64,000 bases of DNA, taken from NCBI RefSeq assembly GCF_050847355.1, contig NZ_CP193755.1, forward strand, positions 434,001 through 498,000, in the 5' to 3' direction. The position numbers and the translations under genes were made by a program. Below, piece after piece: positions 25,733-34,672 of the stretch (within the stretch, counting starts at the first letter, position 1; every line of letters starts with the position of its first letter). Source of the DNA: Limimaricola sp027213785. GTDB lineage: Bacteria; Pseudomonadota; Alphaproteobacteria; Rhodobacterales; Rhodobacteraceae. The notes under the pieces are model-generated. The model made no database searches and was not told the DNA's origin. It saw nothing but the letters and a program-made list of their open reading frames with translations.

Positions 25733-26786
25733 ATTCGTCGAAGAAGCACGCCGCCAGGCGGAGATCTGCAACGCCTGCCGCTACTGCGAGGGCTATTGCG
25801 CGGTGTTCCCCGCCTTGCAGGCTGAGCGCGCTTTCGCGGAGGCCGACCTCACACAGCTTGCCAATCTCTGTCACAACTGCCGCAACTGCTACCATGCCTG
25901 CCAATACACCGCGCCGCACGAGTTCGACCTGAACCTGCCCAAGGCGCTGGCGGAGCTGCGGCATGACAGCTGGGACACCTTCGCCTGGCCCGGCGGGCTG
26001 GCGCGCGCCTTCCAGCGCAGCGGCACGATGATCGCCGTCGCCTTCGTGCTGGGGTTCGCGGCGCTCTTCCTCGCCGCGCGCGCCCTGCCGGCGGAGGGCG
26101 AGGGCTTCTACGCGGTGCTGTCGCACAACGCCATGGTGGCGATCTTCGCGCCGGCCTTCCTGCTGCCGCTCGCGAGCCTTTCCGTCAGCCTGCGCCGCTA
26201 CTGGGCGCATGTCGGCGGCGGGCGGATCACGCTCGGCCATCTGCGCCATGCCTTCGGCTCGGCCGCGAAAATGCGCAACCTCGCCGGCGGGCACGGTGAC
26301 GGCTGCAACTTCGAAGAGGAAGACCGCTTCAGCCAAGCGCGCCGACATGCCCACACCGCCGTGCTGGTAGGCTTCCTGCTTTGCTTCGCATCGACCTCGT
26401 CTGGCACCGTGCTGCACTACGTCTTCGACGCGCCCGCGCCCTACGGCTTCTGGTCGCTGCCGAAGCTCCTGGGCGTGCCGGGCGGGCTGCTGCTCGGGGG
26501 GGGTGCGCTGTGGCTCGCGCATCTCAAGCTCAAGGCCGATCCCGAGCTTGGTGCACCAAGCGCCTGGGGCGGCGAGATGGGCTTCGTGCTGCTCTTGGCC
26601 TTCGTGGCATGGAGCGGGCTGGCGCTCTGGCTGCTGCGCGATCACGCGGCGCTGCCGGTGATCCTCGCGCTGCATCTGGGCGGAGTGCTGGCCTTCTTCC
26701 TGCTGATGCCCTTCACCAAGATGGCGCATGGCTTCTACCGGCTGGCGGCGCTGGTCCGGGACGCGCAACGGCGGGAGGCGAGCTGA
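25716..26786 (+). CDS. tcuB: TcuB-like iron-sulfur/membrane electron-transfer protein
   Basis: The 356-residue protein has two [4Fe-4S] motifs, C18-x2-C21-x2-C24-x3-C28 and C52-x2-C55-x2-C58-x3-C62, then a membrane domain with six to seven spans carrying histidines suited to heme (HNAMVAIF, HAHTAVLV, HLGGVLAFF). TcuB (also annotated CitB) passes electrons from TcuA to the respiratory chain. AGGAGG at 25701-25706 fixes the ATG at 25716 inside the tcuA 3' end. It is the last gene before the convergent tctE of module 2, which is only 6 bases away. Confidence 0.85.
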   Translation: MQMQPEFVEEARRQAEICNACRYCEGYCAVFPALQAERAFAEADLTQLANLCHNCRNCYHACQYTAPHEFDLNLPKALAELRHDSWDTFAWPGGLARAFQRSGTMIAVAFVLGFAALFLAARALPAEGEGFYAVLSHNAMVAIFAPAFLLPLASLSVSLRRYWAHVGGGRITLGHLRHAFGSAAKMRNLAGGHGDGCNFEEEDRFSQARRHAHTAVLVGFLLCFASTSSGTVLHYVFDAPAPYGFWSLPKLLGVPGGLLLGGGALWLAHLKLKADPELGAPSAWGGEMGFVLLLAFVAWSGLALWLLRDHAALPVILALHLGGVLAFFLLMPFTKMAHGFYRLAALVRDAQRREAS

Positions 26787-26792
26787 GCGAAT

Positions 26793-28151
26793 TCAGGATA
26801 GCGGGAGCACGGCTTCGAACCGCGCTCCCTGGGTGCCCGAGGCGAGCCGCACATCGCCGCCATGCGCCTGCGCGACATCGCGCGCGATCGCAAGCCCCAG
26901 ACCACAGCCCGCAGTGCCGTCATCCTCCGCACGAAAGAACCGGTCGAAGATACGTTCCCGCAGGTCGTCCGGGACACCGGGGCCGTCATCCTGCACCGCG
27001 AGGGTGACGGCCTCAGGGGCGAAATCGAGCGTTACGGCAATCTCACCGCCACGAGCCGCGCCATGCATCAAGGCGTTGTCGAGCAGATTGACCAGCATTT
27101 CCTCCATCAGCACGCGGTCGGCAATCATCGACCGGGGCGTGCCGGTCGAGGCGAAGGAAACCTCCACACCCCGCCGCAAGGCGCGCGCGGCGAAGCCTCG
27201 GGACGTTTCCGTCGCCAGCGCCACGAGGTCGAGTTCGGACCGTTCGCGGCGCAGGCTGCGGCCGCGGACCTTCTCCATCGACAGTAACTGGTTGGTCAGA
27301 CGCCCCGCGCGCCGCGCATCCGTCGCCAGATCACCGGCACGGCGGCGCAAGCTGGCCTCGTCGGGTGCGGTGAGCAGTGCTTCGGCCTGAACTTGCAGTG
27401 ATGCGATAGGATTTCGGATCTGGTGAGCCGCGTCAGAGATGAAGGCGTCGCGCGCGGCGAAGGCTGCACGAAGCCGCGCCAGCAGGTCGTTCGTCGCCTC
27501 GACCAACCGGTTCATCTCGGGCGGCACCCAACGGCGGATCGGCTGGAGATCGTCGGGGCTGCGGGCCGCGATTGCCGCTTCGAACTGGCGCATCGGTCGC
27601 AAGCCACGATGGATGCCGAACCAGACGATCAGCCCGGCCGTGACGATCACAGAGGCGAGCGTGAAGATCGTCTGCGCCAGCAGCCGCAAGCTGAGCGCGG
27701 CGCGCTCGGATACGGTTTGCCAGACCTGCACCGTGACCCAGCCCTCGAACCGCGGATCGTCGAAATGCTCGCGCAGCGTCACGACCCTCACCGGCACCCC
27801 GTCCAGAGTGCTGTCGTAGAAGCGCGGCATGTCCGAGTCATCCCCGGGTGGCGGCGCGGGGGCCTCCGAGAAGCCGGTGACGAAACTGCCCTCCGGTCCG
27901 ACGATCCGGTAGAAGACACGGTCTCCCAGCGCCTCGCTCAGCGCGCCCGAGAGCGCACCGGTCAGGATATCGCCCTCGCTCAGCAGCACGTCACGCGAGA
28001 TCACAAGCGCCACGGCCATCAGCGTCTGGTCATAGAGCCGCTGCGACAGCTGCGTGGCGCTGTCGAGCCGCGCCCAGGACGCGAGAGCGGCAACCAAAAC
28101 CAGCGGCAGCACGATCATCGTGAACAGTCGCGCCCTAAGCGACAGCCGCAT
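26793..28151 (-). CDS. tctE: TctE-like sensor histidine kinase, module 2
   Basis: This 452-residue kinase repeats the layout of the module-1 kinase: a membrane span (about 8-27), a periplasmic sensor (VFYRIVGPEGSFVTGF segment), a second span, HisKA with the phospho-histidine near residue 242 (DAAHQIRNP), and a HATPase (NLLDNALMHGAARGG, GCGLGLAI). The periplasmic halves of the two kinases differ more than the catalytic parts, so they may sense different carboxylates. The ATG at 28151 overlaps the tctD stop by one base (TGATG); a GTG at 28154 is in frame. Confidence 0.87.
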   Translation of the reverse strand: MRLSLRARLFTMIVLPLVLVAALASWARLDSATQLSQRLYDQTLMAVALVISRDVLLSEGDILTGALSGALSEALGDRVFYRIVGPEGSFVTGFSEAPAPPPGDDSDMPRFYDSTLDGVPVRVVTLREHFDDPRFEGWVTVQVWQTVSERAALSLRLLAQTIFTLASVIVTAGLIVWFGIHRGLRPMRQFEAAIAARSPDDLQPIRRWVPPEMNRLVEATNDLLARLRAAFAARDAFISDAAHQIRNPIASLQVQAEALLTAPDEASLRRRAGDLATDARRAGRLTNQLLSMEKVRGRSLRRERSELDLVALATETSRGFAARALRRGVEVSFASTGTPRSMIADRVLMEEMLVNLLDNALMHGAARGGEIAVTLDFAPEAVTLAVQDDGPGVPDDLRERIFDRFFRAEDDGTAGCGLGLAIARDVAQAHGGDVRLASGTQGARFEAVLPLS

Positions 28152-28822
28152 CACGCGGCCCCGTCGTCGAGCATGTAGCCCAGCCCGCGCGCGGTCCGGA
28201 TCGTCACGCCATGACCTTCGATTTTGCGCCTTAGCCGGGACACGAGGATCTCCACGGCGTTGGGCTCGACCTCCGAGCCGGTGCCGTAGAGCGTGGCGGC
28301 GATCCTCTGTTTCTCGACGATGCGGCCGGAATTCGCCGCGAGCACCTCGAACAGGGCCAGCTCGCGGCGGGGGAGATCGATGGGTCCTGCCGGCCCGGAG
28401 AGCCGGCGTGCGGCGCGGTCGAGCCTGAGCGCCCCGAAGCTTTCGACATCGGCGCGCAGTTCCGGCCGCCTGCGGGCCAGCGCGCGCAGCCGCGCCACCA
28501 GCTCGGCCACTTCGAAGGGTTTCACGAGATAGTCGTCCGCCCCGGCCTCGAGCCCGGTGACCCGGTCCGAGGTCTTTCCCATCGCGGTCAGCATCAGCAC
28601 CGGCACGGCATCGCCGCGCGCCCGCAGACTGCGCAGGATTTCCAGCCCGCCCAAACCCGGCAGGTTGACGTCGATGATGGCGATGTCTGCGCTCTCGTCG
28701 CGCAGGAACCTCGCGCCCTCCGCCCCGTCGGCGAGCCAGTCGACGGCGAAGCCATGATCGCGCAGCGCGGCAGAAAGCCCCTTGGCGAGGCCCTCATTGT
28801 CTTCGATCAGAACGATCCGCAT
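28151..28822 (-). CDS. tctD: TctD-like OmpR-family response regulator, module 2
   Basis: A 223-residue receiver-plus-winged-helix regulator with D51 in AIIDVNLPG, DDYLVKPFE and the C-terminal helix SRLRRKIEGHG. It is the partner of the overlapping TctE-like kinase and is divergent from the second tctC gene by about 150 bases. It resembles the module-1 regulator throughout but not closely enough to be a recent copy. Confidence 0.87.
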   Translation of the reverse strand: MRIVLIEDNEGLAKGLSAALRDHGFAVDWLADGAEGARFLRDESADIAIIDVNLPGLGGLEILRSLRARGDAVPVLMLTAMGKTSDRVTGLEAGADDYLVKPFEVAELVARLRALARRRPELRADVESFGALRLDRAARRLSGPAGPIDLPRRELALFEVLAANSGRIVEKQRIAATLYGTGSEVEPNAVEILVSRLRRKIEGHGVTIRTARGLGYMLDDGAA

Positions 28823-28972
28823 GAAATTCGATCCCGACAGCTTTCGGACAGGTTGCGGGTGTATCCCGCCGGGTCAGGGCCACCGGCGACAGCCGCCGCG
28901 GACCCCGGGCACGGCGGGGACGAGGAGATCCGCCGGGACCGTTCGAACTCTAAGACATCAAGGGAGGACGAC

Positions 28973-30079
28973 TTGTCAAAGAATCTCGGCATCACCCGCA
29001 GGACGGGACTGGCCATGGCGCTGTGGACCGGCGTCGCGCTGACGCTGCCCATGTCGGCGCAGGCCTCGGTCAGCTTCGAAGGCGAGACCATCGAGTGGAT
29101 CATCCCGTTCTCGCCCGGCGGCGGCTCGGACACTTGGGCCCGCTTCAACGCACCGTTCCTGCAAAAGTACCTGCCGGGCAATCCGACGGTGGTCGTCGTC
29201 AACGAACCGGGCGGCGGTTCGACCAAGGGCGCGAACCTTTATGCAGCCCGCGCCAAGCCGGACGGATTGCAGCTGCTGGGCACCTCCGGCTCGACCCAGT
29301 TTCCCTACCTCCTGAACGACCCGCGCGTGCGCTACGACTATCAGGATTGGAAGGTGGTCATGGCCTCGCCCACCGGTGGCGTGGTCTACACCACCCCCGC
29401 GACCGGAGTGACCGCGCCTGAGGAGATCGGCAAGCTCGCGGATCAGAAGCTGACCTATGCCAGCCAGGGCGCGACCTCGCTCGATCTCGTGCCGCTACTG
29501 GCCTTCGAGGCGATGGGGCTCGACGCGCGGCACGTCTTCGGATTCCAGGGCCGCAGCGATGGCCGGATCGCATTCGAGCGCGGCGAGGTGAACATCGATT
29601 ACCAGACCTCCTCCGCCTATATCAGCAACGTCCAGCCACTGGTCGAAGCCGGTCAGGCCGTGCCGCTGTTCAGCTGGGGCGCTCTCGACGAGGATGGCGT
29701 GCTGGTTCGCGACCCGACCTTCCCCGACTTGCCGCATTTCGGCGAGGCCTACGAGACCCTGACCGGTCAGCCGGCCGAGGGGCCGGAATTCGACGCCTAC
29801 TTCGCCTTCTTCGCCGCCGGCTTCCCGGCCCAGAAGCTTGTCGTCGTGCCGTCGGAGACCCCCGACGAGATCGTTGCGGCCTATGAGGCGGCCTTCGAGG
29901 CGATGAAGGCCGATCCAGAATACCAGTCCGCGAAGGAGGCCGTGCTCGGCACCTACGAGCAGGTGACCGGCCCGCAGGCCCAGACCCTGTTCGAGCGTGG
30001 TACCACCATCGCGCCCGAGCTGCGCGATCAGGTGGTTGAGATGCTGGCCGGCGAATACGGCGTCCGTCTGGGCGAATAA
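28973..30079 (+). CDS. tctC: Tripartite tricarboxylate transporter substrate-binding protein, module 2
   Basis: A 368-residue TctC/Bug-type protein with a signal peptide (TGLAMALWTGVALTLPMSAQA) and the binding loops IEWIIPFSPGGGSDTWA and VVVVNEPGGGSTKGANLY. I start it at a TTG at 28973, because GGGAGG (28962-28967) lies 5 bases upstream and no ATG is available before the signal sequence; the module-1 gene has the same GGGAGGACGAC leader followed by ATG. The two tctC proteins are diverged homologues. It is followed by a hairpin and the fused tctAB gene. Confidence 0.85.
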   Translation: MSKNLGITRRTGLAMALWTGVALTLPMSAQASVSFEGETIEWIIPFSPGGGSDTWARFNAPFLQKYLPGNPTVVVVNEPGGGSTKGANLYAARAKPDGLQLLGTSGSTQFPYLLNDPRVRYDYQDWKVVMASPTGGVVYTTPATGVTAPEEIGKLADQKLTYASQGATSLDLVPLLAFEAMGLDARHVFGFQGRSDGRIAFERGEVNIDYQTSSAYISNVQPLVEAGQAVPLFSWGALDEDGVLVRDPTFPDLPHFGEAYETLTGQPAEGPEFDAYFAFFAAGFPAQKLVVVPSETPDEIVAAYEAAFEAMKADPEYQSAKEAVLGTYEQVTGPQAQTLFERGTTIAPELRDQVVEMLAGEYGVRLGE

Positions 30080-30087
30080 GCCCGGCC

Positions 30088-30114
30088 GCCGGGCGGACCT
30101 CGTGTTCGCCCGGC
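30088..30114 (+). terminator. Intercistronic hairpin between tctC and tctAB, module 2
   Basis: GCCGGGCG (30088-30095) pairs perfectly with CGCCCGGC (30107-30114), just after the tctC stop. Position matches the module-1 hairpin although the sequence differs. Confidence 0.5.
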
Positions 30115-30226
30115 ACCATTCCCCATCACCGACATCGCTGCGGCGGGCATGCGCCTGTCCTACCCCATCGCGCATGGCGGCGGGGACGGGCGCCGGCTTG
30201 TCGCCGCTATACCAAGGATCGCTGCC

Positions 30227-32203
30227 GTGGCGGACACGCTTATCAACGCTCTCGCGACTTTGCTCACCTTCCAGCACCTGCTCTACATGCTGCTGGGCGT
30301 CTCGGTCGGCCTGACGGTCGGCGTCATCCCTGGCTTGGGCGGCATCGCCGGCCTGTCGCTCCTGGTGCCGTTTCTCTATGGTATGGACGAGGTCTCGGCG
30401 CTGGCGATGCTGATCGGCCTTGTCGCGGTAATCCCGACCTCCGATACGTTCTCCTCGGTGCTGATGGGCATTCCTGGCTCATCGGCAAGCCAGGCCACGG
30501 TGCTGGATGGCTTCCCGTTGGCCCGGCAGGGGCAGGCGGCGCGCGCGTTGTCCGCCGCCTTCGTCAGCTCGATGTTCGGCGGCCTCTTCGGTGCGCTGGT
30601 GCTGACCGGTTTCGTGGTAATTGCCCGGCCGCTGATCCTGATGTTCGGCTCGGCCGAGCTTTTCATGCTGACCCTGTTCGGCCTTTCGATGGTGGCGGTG
30701 CTCGCCGGGCGGAGCCTCGCCAAGGGGCTCGCGGCCTGCGTCGTCGGCCTGCTGATCGGTTCGATCGGCGGCTCGCCCGCGACCGGTGAATTTCGCATGA
30801 TCATGGGGTTCGACTATCTCTATGACGGCATTCCGCTCGTCGTGGTGGGTCTCGGCTTCTTCGCCATCCCCGAGATCGCCGACCTGCTGCGCCGCAACGC
30901 CGCCATCGCGGAGGGCAGCGCGCTGGGTTCTGGCTGGGGCCAGGGTCTGCGCGACTGGTGGCGAAACGTATTCCTGTCGCTGCGCTGCTCGGGCATGGGC
31001 TGCATGATCGGCGCGATCCCGGGCCTCGGCGGCTCGGTGGTCGACTGGATCGCCTATGGCCACGCGGTGCAGAGCACCAAGTCCGATCCGAAATTCGGCC
31101 AGGGTGACATCCGGGGCGTTGTCGCCCCTGAAAGCGCGAACAACGCCATGCAGGGCGGGGCGCTGCTGCCGACCATGCTGTTCGGCATTCCCGGCTCGGG
31201 CTCAATGGCGGTGTTCCTCGGCGGCATGGTGCTACTGGGCATCGAGCCCGGCCCGGCCATGGTCGGCGCCGATCTCGACATCACCTATTCGGTGATCTGG
31301 TCGCTGGCGATCGCCAACGTCATGGGCGCCGGGATCTGCCTGATGCTGGCGCAGCCGATCGCCCGGCTGACCCGCGTGCCGTTCCAGGTGCTGGCGCCCT
31401 TCATGATCGCACTGATCTGTTTCGCCGCCTTCCAGGCCACCCGCGACCTCGCCGATCTCGTGGCGCTGCTGGCGCTGGGCGTGCTCGGCGTGCTGATGAA
31501 GCGCTTCGGCTGGCCGCGCCCGGCGCTGCTGATCGGCTACGTGCTCGCGCCGCAGGCCGAGACCTACTTCTACCAGGCCGTGCAGTTCTACGACTGGGGC
31601 TTCGTCACCCGCCCCGGCGTGATCATCCTCGCGCTGCTCACCGTCGCCTCGGTGGTGCTCGGCCTGCGCAACCGCGTCGACGACACCGGGGCCGCGGGCA
31701 GCGTCGAGGCCGGCGGGACCGATCGCCAGCGTCTGCCGCAGGTGCTGTTCGCGGCGGCGATCGGCCTGTTCTTCCTCTGGGCGCTGCGCGATGCGCTCGG
31801 TCATAGCTTCCTCGGCATGATCTTCCCGGCCAGCGCCGCGGTGATCGGCTTGGCGATGATCGCGCTGCTGCTGCCACAGCTGGTCACCGCCGCACCCGGC
31901 CACAAGGCGCGCTTCGATGCCGAGCTTGCCGTCACCCCCGATCAGGGGCTGGCGGGGATGTGGGGTGGCATCGGCTGGATCGCGGCGTTGGTCGCGGGCA
32001 GCGCGGTGCTGGGCTTCTACGCGGCACTGCTTCTGTTCTTCCCGGCCTTCCTGCTGCTGCGGGCACGGACCCGGCTCGTCCCGGCGGCGCTAATGACCGC
32101 ATCAGCGGCTGGGGTGGTGCTGCTCCTGGCTTGGGCGCTGTCGCTCAACTTTCCCTATGGGCTGGCGCAGGAGCACATGGCGCTGCCTTGGCCGTTCAGT
32201 TGA
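30227..32203 (+). CDS. tctA: Fused TctA-TctB membrane subunit, module 2
   Basis: The 658-residue protein again joins TctA (about 1-485, GVIPGLGGIAGLSLLVP, VLMGIPGSSASQATVLDG, GAIPGLGGSVVDW, LLFGIPGSGSMA) with a TctB-like domain (about 510-658, ending LNFPYGLAQEHM). The GTG at 30227 follows AAGGA with 8 bases between and matches the N-terminus of the module-1 protein; an ATG at 30149 is open but adds an unrelated basic tail. A fused tctAB in both modules shows the fusion predates their divergence. Confidence 0.85.
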   Translation: MADTLINALATLLTFQHLLYMLLGVSVGLTVGVIPGLGGIAGLSLLVPFLYGMDEVSALAMLIGLVAVIPTSDTFSSVLMGIPGSSASQATVLDGFPLARQGQAARALSAAFVSSMFGGLFGALVLTGFVVIARPLILMFGSAELFMLTLFGLSMVAVLAGRSLAKGLAACVVGLLIGSIGGSPATGEFRMIMGFDYLYDGIPLVVVGLGFFAIPEIADLLRRNAAIAEGSALGSGWGQGLRDWWRNVFLSLRCSGMGCMIGAIPGLGGSVVDWIAYGHAVQSTKSDPKFGQGDIRGVVAPESANNAMQGGALLPTMLFGIPGSGSMAVFLGGMVLLGIEPGPAMVGADLDITYSVIWSLAIANVMGAGICLMLAQPIARLTRVPFQVLAPFMIALICFAAFQATRDLADLVALLALGVLGVLMKRFGWPRPALLIGYVLAPQAETYFYQAVQFYDWGFVTRPGVIILALLTVASVVLGLRNRVDDTGAAGSVEAGGTDRQRLPQVLFAAAIGLFFLWALRDALGHSFLGMIFPASAAVIGLAMIALLLPQLVTAAPGHKARFDAELAVTPDQGLAGMWGGIGWIAALVAGSAVLGFYAALLLFFPAFLLLRARTRLVPAALMTASAAGVVLLLAWALSLNFPYGLAQEHMALPWPFS

Positions 32204-32222
32204 TCCGAGCTCGCGCGAAGCT

Positions 32223-32246
32223 GCGGCACCGGTAGCCCGGTGCCGC
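32223..32246 (+). terminator. Hairpin between tctAB and prpF, module 2
   Basis: GCGGCACCGG (32223-32232) pairs perfectly with CCGGTGCCGC (32237-32246) over a 4-base loop, 20 bases after the tctAB stop. Confidence 0.55.
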
Positions 32247-32298
32247 GTCCGTCTCCACCGACACTTTTGACGGCCTGCGGGCCGAATCCGGAGGCCCC

Positions 32299-33384
32299 AT
32301 GACACAAACTGGCATACCTTTTCTCTTCCTGCGCGGTGGCACGTCGCGGGGACCGTATTTCCGGCGTTCGGACCTGCCCGAGGACCGCGAGACACTGGCC
32401 GAGGTGCTGATCGCGGCGCTCGGCGCCGGGCACCCGCTCAACATCGACGGTATCGGTGGCGGCGCGGCGGTGACCACCAAGGTGGCGATGCTCTCGGCTT
32501 CAGAGGACGACTGGGCCGATGTCGACTACTTCTTCGCGCAGGTCGCGGTCGCGGAGCGGCTGGTGGACTTCAAGCCGACCTGCGGCAACATCCTGTCCGG
32601 CGTCGGCCCGGCGGCGATCGAGATGGGGTTGGCGCCGGTGACCGGCGACGTCACCGAGGTGAAGATCCGCGCGGTCAACACCGGCGCGCGGGTCGTGGCC
32701 CGGGTGATGACGCCGGGCGGGCGGCTGTCCTATGACGGCGAGGCGGCCATCGCCGGGGTGCGGGGGACGGCGGCGCCGGTCGAGCTGAGCTTCCGCGGCG
32801 TGGTCGGCTCGGCCACCGGGGTCTTCCTGCCCACCGGGCAGCTGCGCGACGAGATCGGCGGGGTCGAGGTCACCTGCATGGACGTCGCCATGCCGATGGT
32901 GATCGGCCGGGCCGCGGATTTCGGCGTGACGGGCTACGAGAGCGCGGCCGAGCTCGATGCGGACCGCGATCTCTTCGCGCGGATCGAGGCGGTGCGGCTC
33001 GAGGCCGGGCGACGCATGGGGATGGGCGACGTGGCCAAGTCGGTAACGCCGAAGTTCGGATTGCTCGCGCCCGCGCAGGGCGGTGGCTCGATCGCCACGC
33101 GCTATTTCATGCCATGGAACACCCATCCCTCGATGGCGGTGACAGGGGCGCAATGCCTGGCTTCCTGCGCCCTGACCCCGGGCACGGTGGCCGACGGTCT
33201 GGCCGAGCGTCCCGCGGGCTCGCCCGCGAACGTGGTGCTGGAGCACGCCTCGGGCACGATTGACGTGCTGGTCGAGTATTCGACTAAGGGCGGCTTTACC
33301 CTCGAGGCGGCCGGGCTCCTGCGCACCGCACGAAAGCTCGCGGAGGGCAAGGTCTTCGTGCCAAGGTCGGTGTGGGCCCCATAA
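32299..33384 (+). CDS. PrpF-family isomerase, copy 2 (near-identical to copy 1)
   Basis: This 361-residue PrpF-family protein keeps K61 and C95 and differs from copy 1 at only about ten internal residues, for example I32T, P154R and A174V, plus the last few residues. By eye the DNA is about 96-97 percent identical from the ATG up to about 25 bases before the stop, and unrelated on both sides. GGAGG stands just upstream of this copy's ATG, unlike copy 1. Function as for copy 1: isomerisation or tautomerisation of an aconitate-like tricarboxylate. No dehydrogenase gene follows here. Confidence 0.85.
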   Translation: MTQTGIPFLFLRGGTSRGPYFRRSDLPEDRETLAEVLIAALGAGHPLNIDGIGGGAAVTTKVAMLSASEDDWADVDYFFAQVAVAERLVDFKPTCGNILSGVGPAAIEMGLAPVTGDVTEVKIRAVNTGARVVARVMTPGGRLSYDGEAAIAGVRGTAAPVELSFRGVVGSATGVFLPTGQLRDEIGGVEVTCMDVAMPMVIGRAADFGVTGYESAAELDADRDLFARIEAVRLEAGRRMGMGDVAKSVTPKFGLLAPAQGGGSIATRYFMPWNTHPSMAVTGAQCLASCALTPGTVADGLAERPAGSPANVVLEHASGTIDVLVEYSTKGGFTLEAAGLLRTARKLAEGKVFVPRSVWAP

Positions 33385-33458
33385 TCAATATATTGCCAGG
33401 CTAAAGTTCTGCGGAAACCTTTTCGATCATCGAAGCAGTGGCATATCGCATATTCTTA

Positions 33459-34451
33459 TTAGTTACCCGCCGGAACCGGTGCGCCCTCATGCAATAACCT
33501 CTTCGACATGAGGGTGACCCAGAAGTCGCGCGGAATCGGCGTCATGAACCATTCGAGATTCTGCTGAAGTTCGCCCTTGTCGCGAGGCCCCGGGATCACC
33601 GAGGTGACGAGGTCATTTGCGAGCGGAAATTGCAGGGCGGCCGCTGCCAATGGCACCGCGAAGGCATCAGCCACATCTGCGAGCGCGCGTGCCTTTTCGA
33701 CGATCTCGACCGGGGCCTGTGCGTAGTTCCAGGTCTCGCGGCCCACTAAGATACCTGAGTTGAAGGGGCCACCACAGATGATCGTGGTGCCTGCGCTCCG
33801 GCAAGCCGGGAAGAGCGTATCGAGCGGTGACTGCTCCAAGAGCGTGTATCGGCCCGCGAGGAGAAATACGTCCCAATCGCCGATCCCGAGCGCGTCCATG
33901 CAGACCTGGTTCTCGTTGACGCCCAGACCGATCGCCTTGACCTGGCCGGATCTGCGCAGCTCGTCCATGGCACGATAGCCGCCTTCGGCGAGATCCGCGA
34001 AATGGCGGGCGTTGTCGTCGCCATGCGTGAAGGCACCGATGTCATGTGCCAGCAAGATGTCGATGCGGTCGAGCCCCAGGCGCTGGAGGTTGTCCTCGAA
34101 GGCCCGCATGATGCCGTCATAGCCGTAGTCATAGACGACGTGGAACGGCAGTGGGTCAATCATGCCGTAGTCCTCGGGGTTCTCGACCCCACCGGGCTTG
34201 AGAAGTCGACCAACCTTGTCCGACAGTACGTAGTCCGTACCGCGCAGCATATCGCCCATGACACGTTCCGACCGGCCGAAGCCGTACCATGGCGCCGTGT
34301 CATAATAGCGGAGCCCTGCTTCCTGTGCGGCTCGTATCAGCTCGGCCGCTTGGGCGTAGTCCAGATCGACGAAGTTTCCGCCGAGCGGTGCGCCACCAAT
34401 ACCGAATGTGTCGATCATCAAATCCGTTCGTCCGACCCGTCGCTGTTTCAT
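33459..34451 (-). CDS. Aldo/keto reductase
   Basis: The 330-residue enzyme is an AKR of the D-threo-aldose/L-fucose-dehydrogenase type. The catalytic tetrad is visible: Asp and Tyr in YYDTAPWYGFGRSER, Lys in LSDKVGRLL, His in ILLAHDIGAF. It would reduce or oxidise a sugar or related aldehyde with NAD(P). The start at 34451 gives MKQRRVGRTDL; the open frame continues upstream without a ribosome site. About 95 bases covering its first codons and promoter are repeated at 36917-37012, the stub of a second such gene. The last 20 codons run to 33459, close behind prpF copy 2, convergent. Confidence 0.82.
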   Translation of the reverse strand: MKQRRVGRTDLMIDTFGIGGAPLGGNFVDLDYAQAAELIRAAQEAGLRYYDTAPWYGFGRSERVMGDMLRGTDYVLSDKVGRLLKPGGVENPEDYGMIDPLPFHVVYDYGYDGIMRAFEDNLQRLGLDRIDILLAHDIGAFTHGDDNARHFADLAEGGYRAMDELRRSGQVKAIGLGVNENQVCMDALGIGDWDVFLLAGRYTLLEQSPLDTLFPACRSAGTTIICGGPFNSGILVGRETWNYAQAPVEIVEKARALADVADAFAVPLAAAALQFPLANDLVTSVIPGPRDKGELQQNLEWFMTPIPRDFWVTLMSKRLLHEGAPVPAGN

Positions 34452-34523
34452 GTCTTCGCTCCAACAGTTGGTTCGCATTCGAGATCACCTGGGGAGACAA
34501 GTCCAGCTCTCGGCACGGTTCGG
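34427..34523 (-). repeat. Promoter/5' segment shared with a second aldo/keto reductase stub
   Basis: This stretch, which covers the first eight codons and about 70 bases upstream of the aldo/keto reductase, recurs at 36917-37012 in the same orientation with few mismatches. Identity stops at CGGTTCGG in both. Confidence 0.7.
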
Positions 34524-34672
34524 CCGCACTGAGAAAAATCAAGAATCTCGTTTCGTGTTTTTTCCGCCCGGCCAACCTTCCTTTTGAAGCCACGACGGAC
34601 ATCCCCAGAGAGGAGGGTAGGGGAGCTTGAAGCTGCCGCAACGGAGTAGCGCAAACCGAGAAGAGACAGTCG

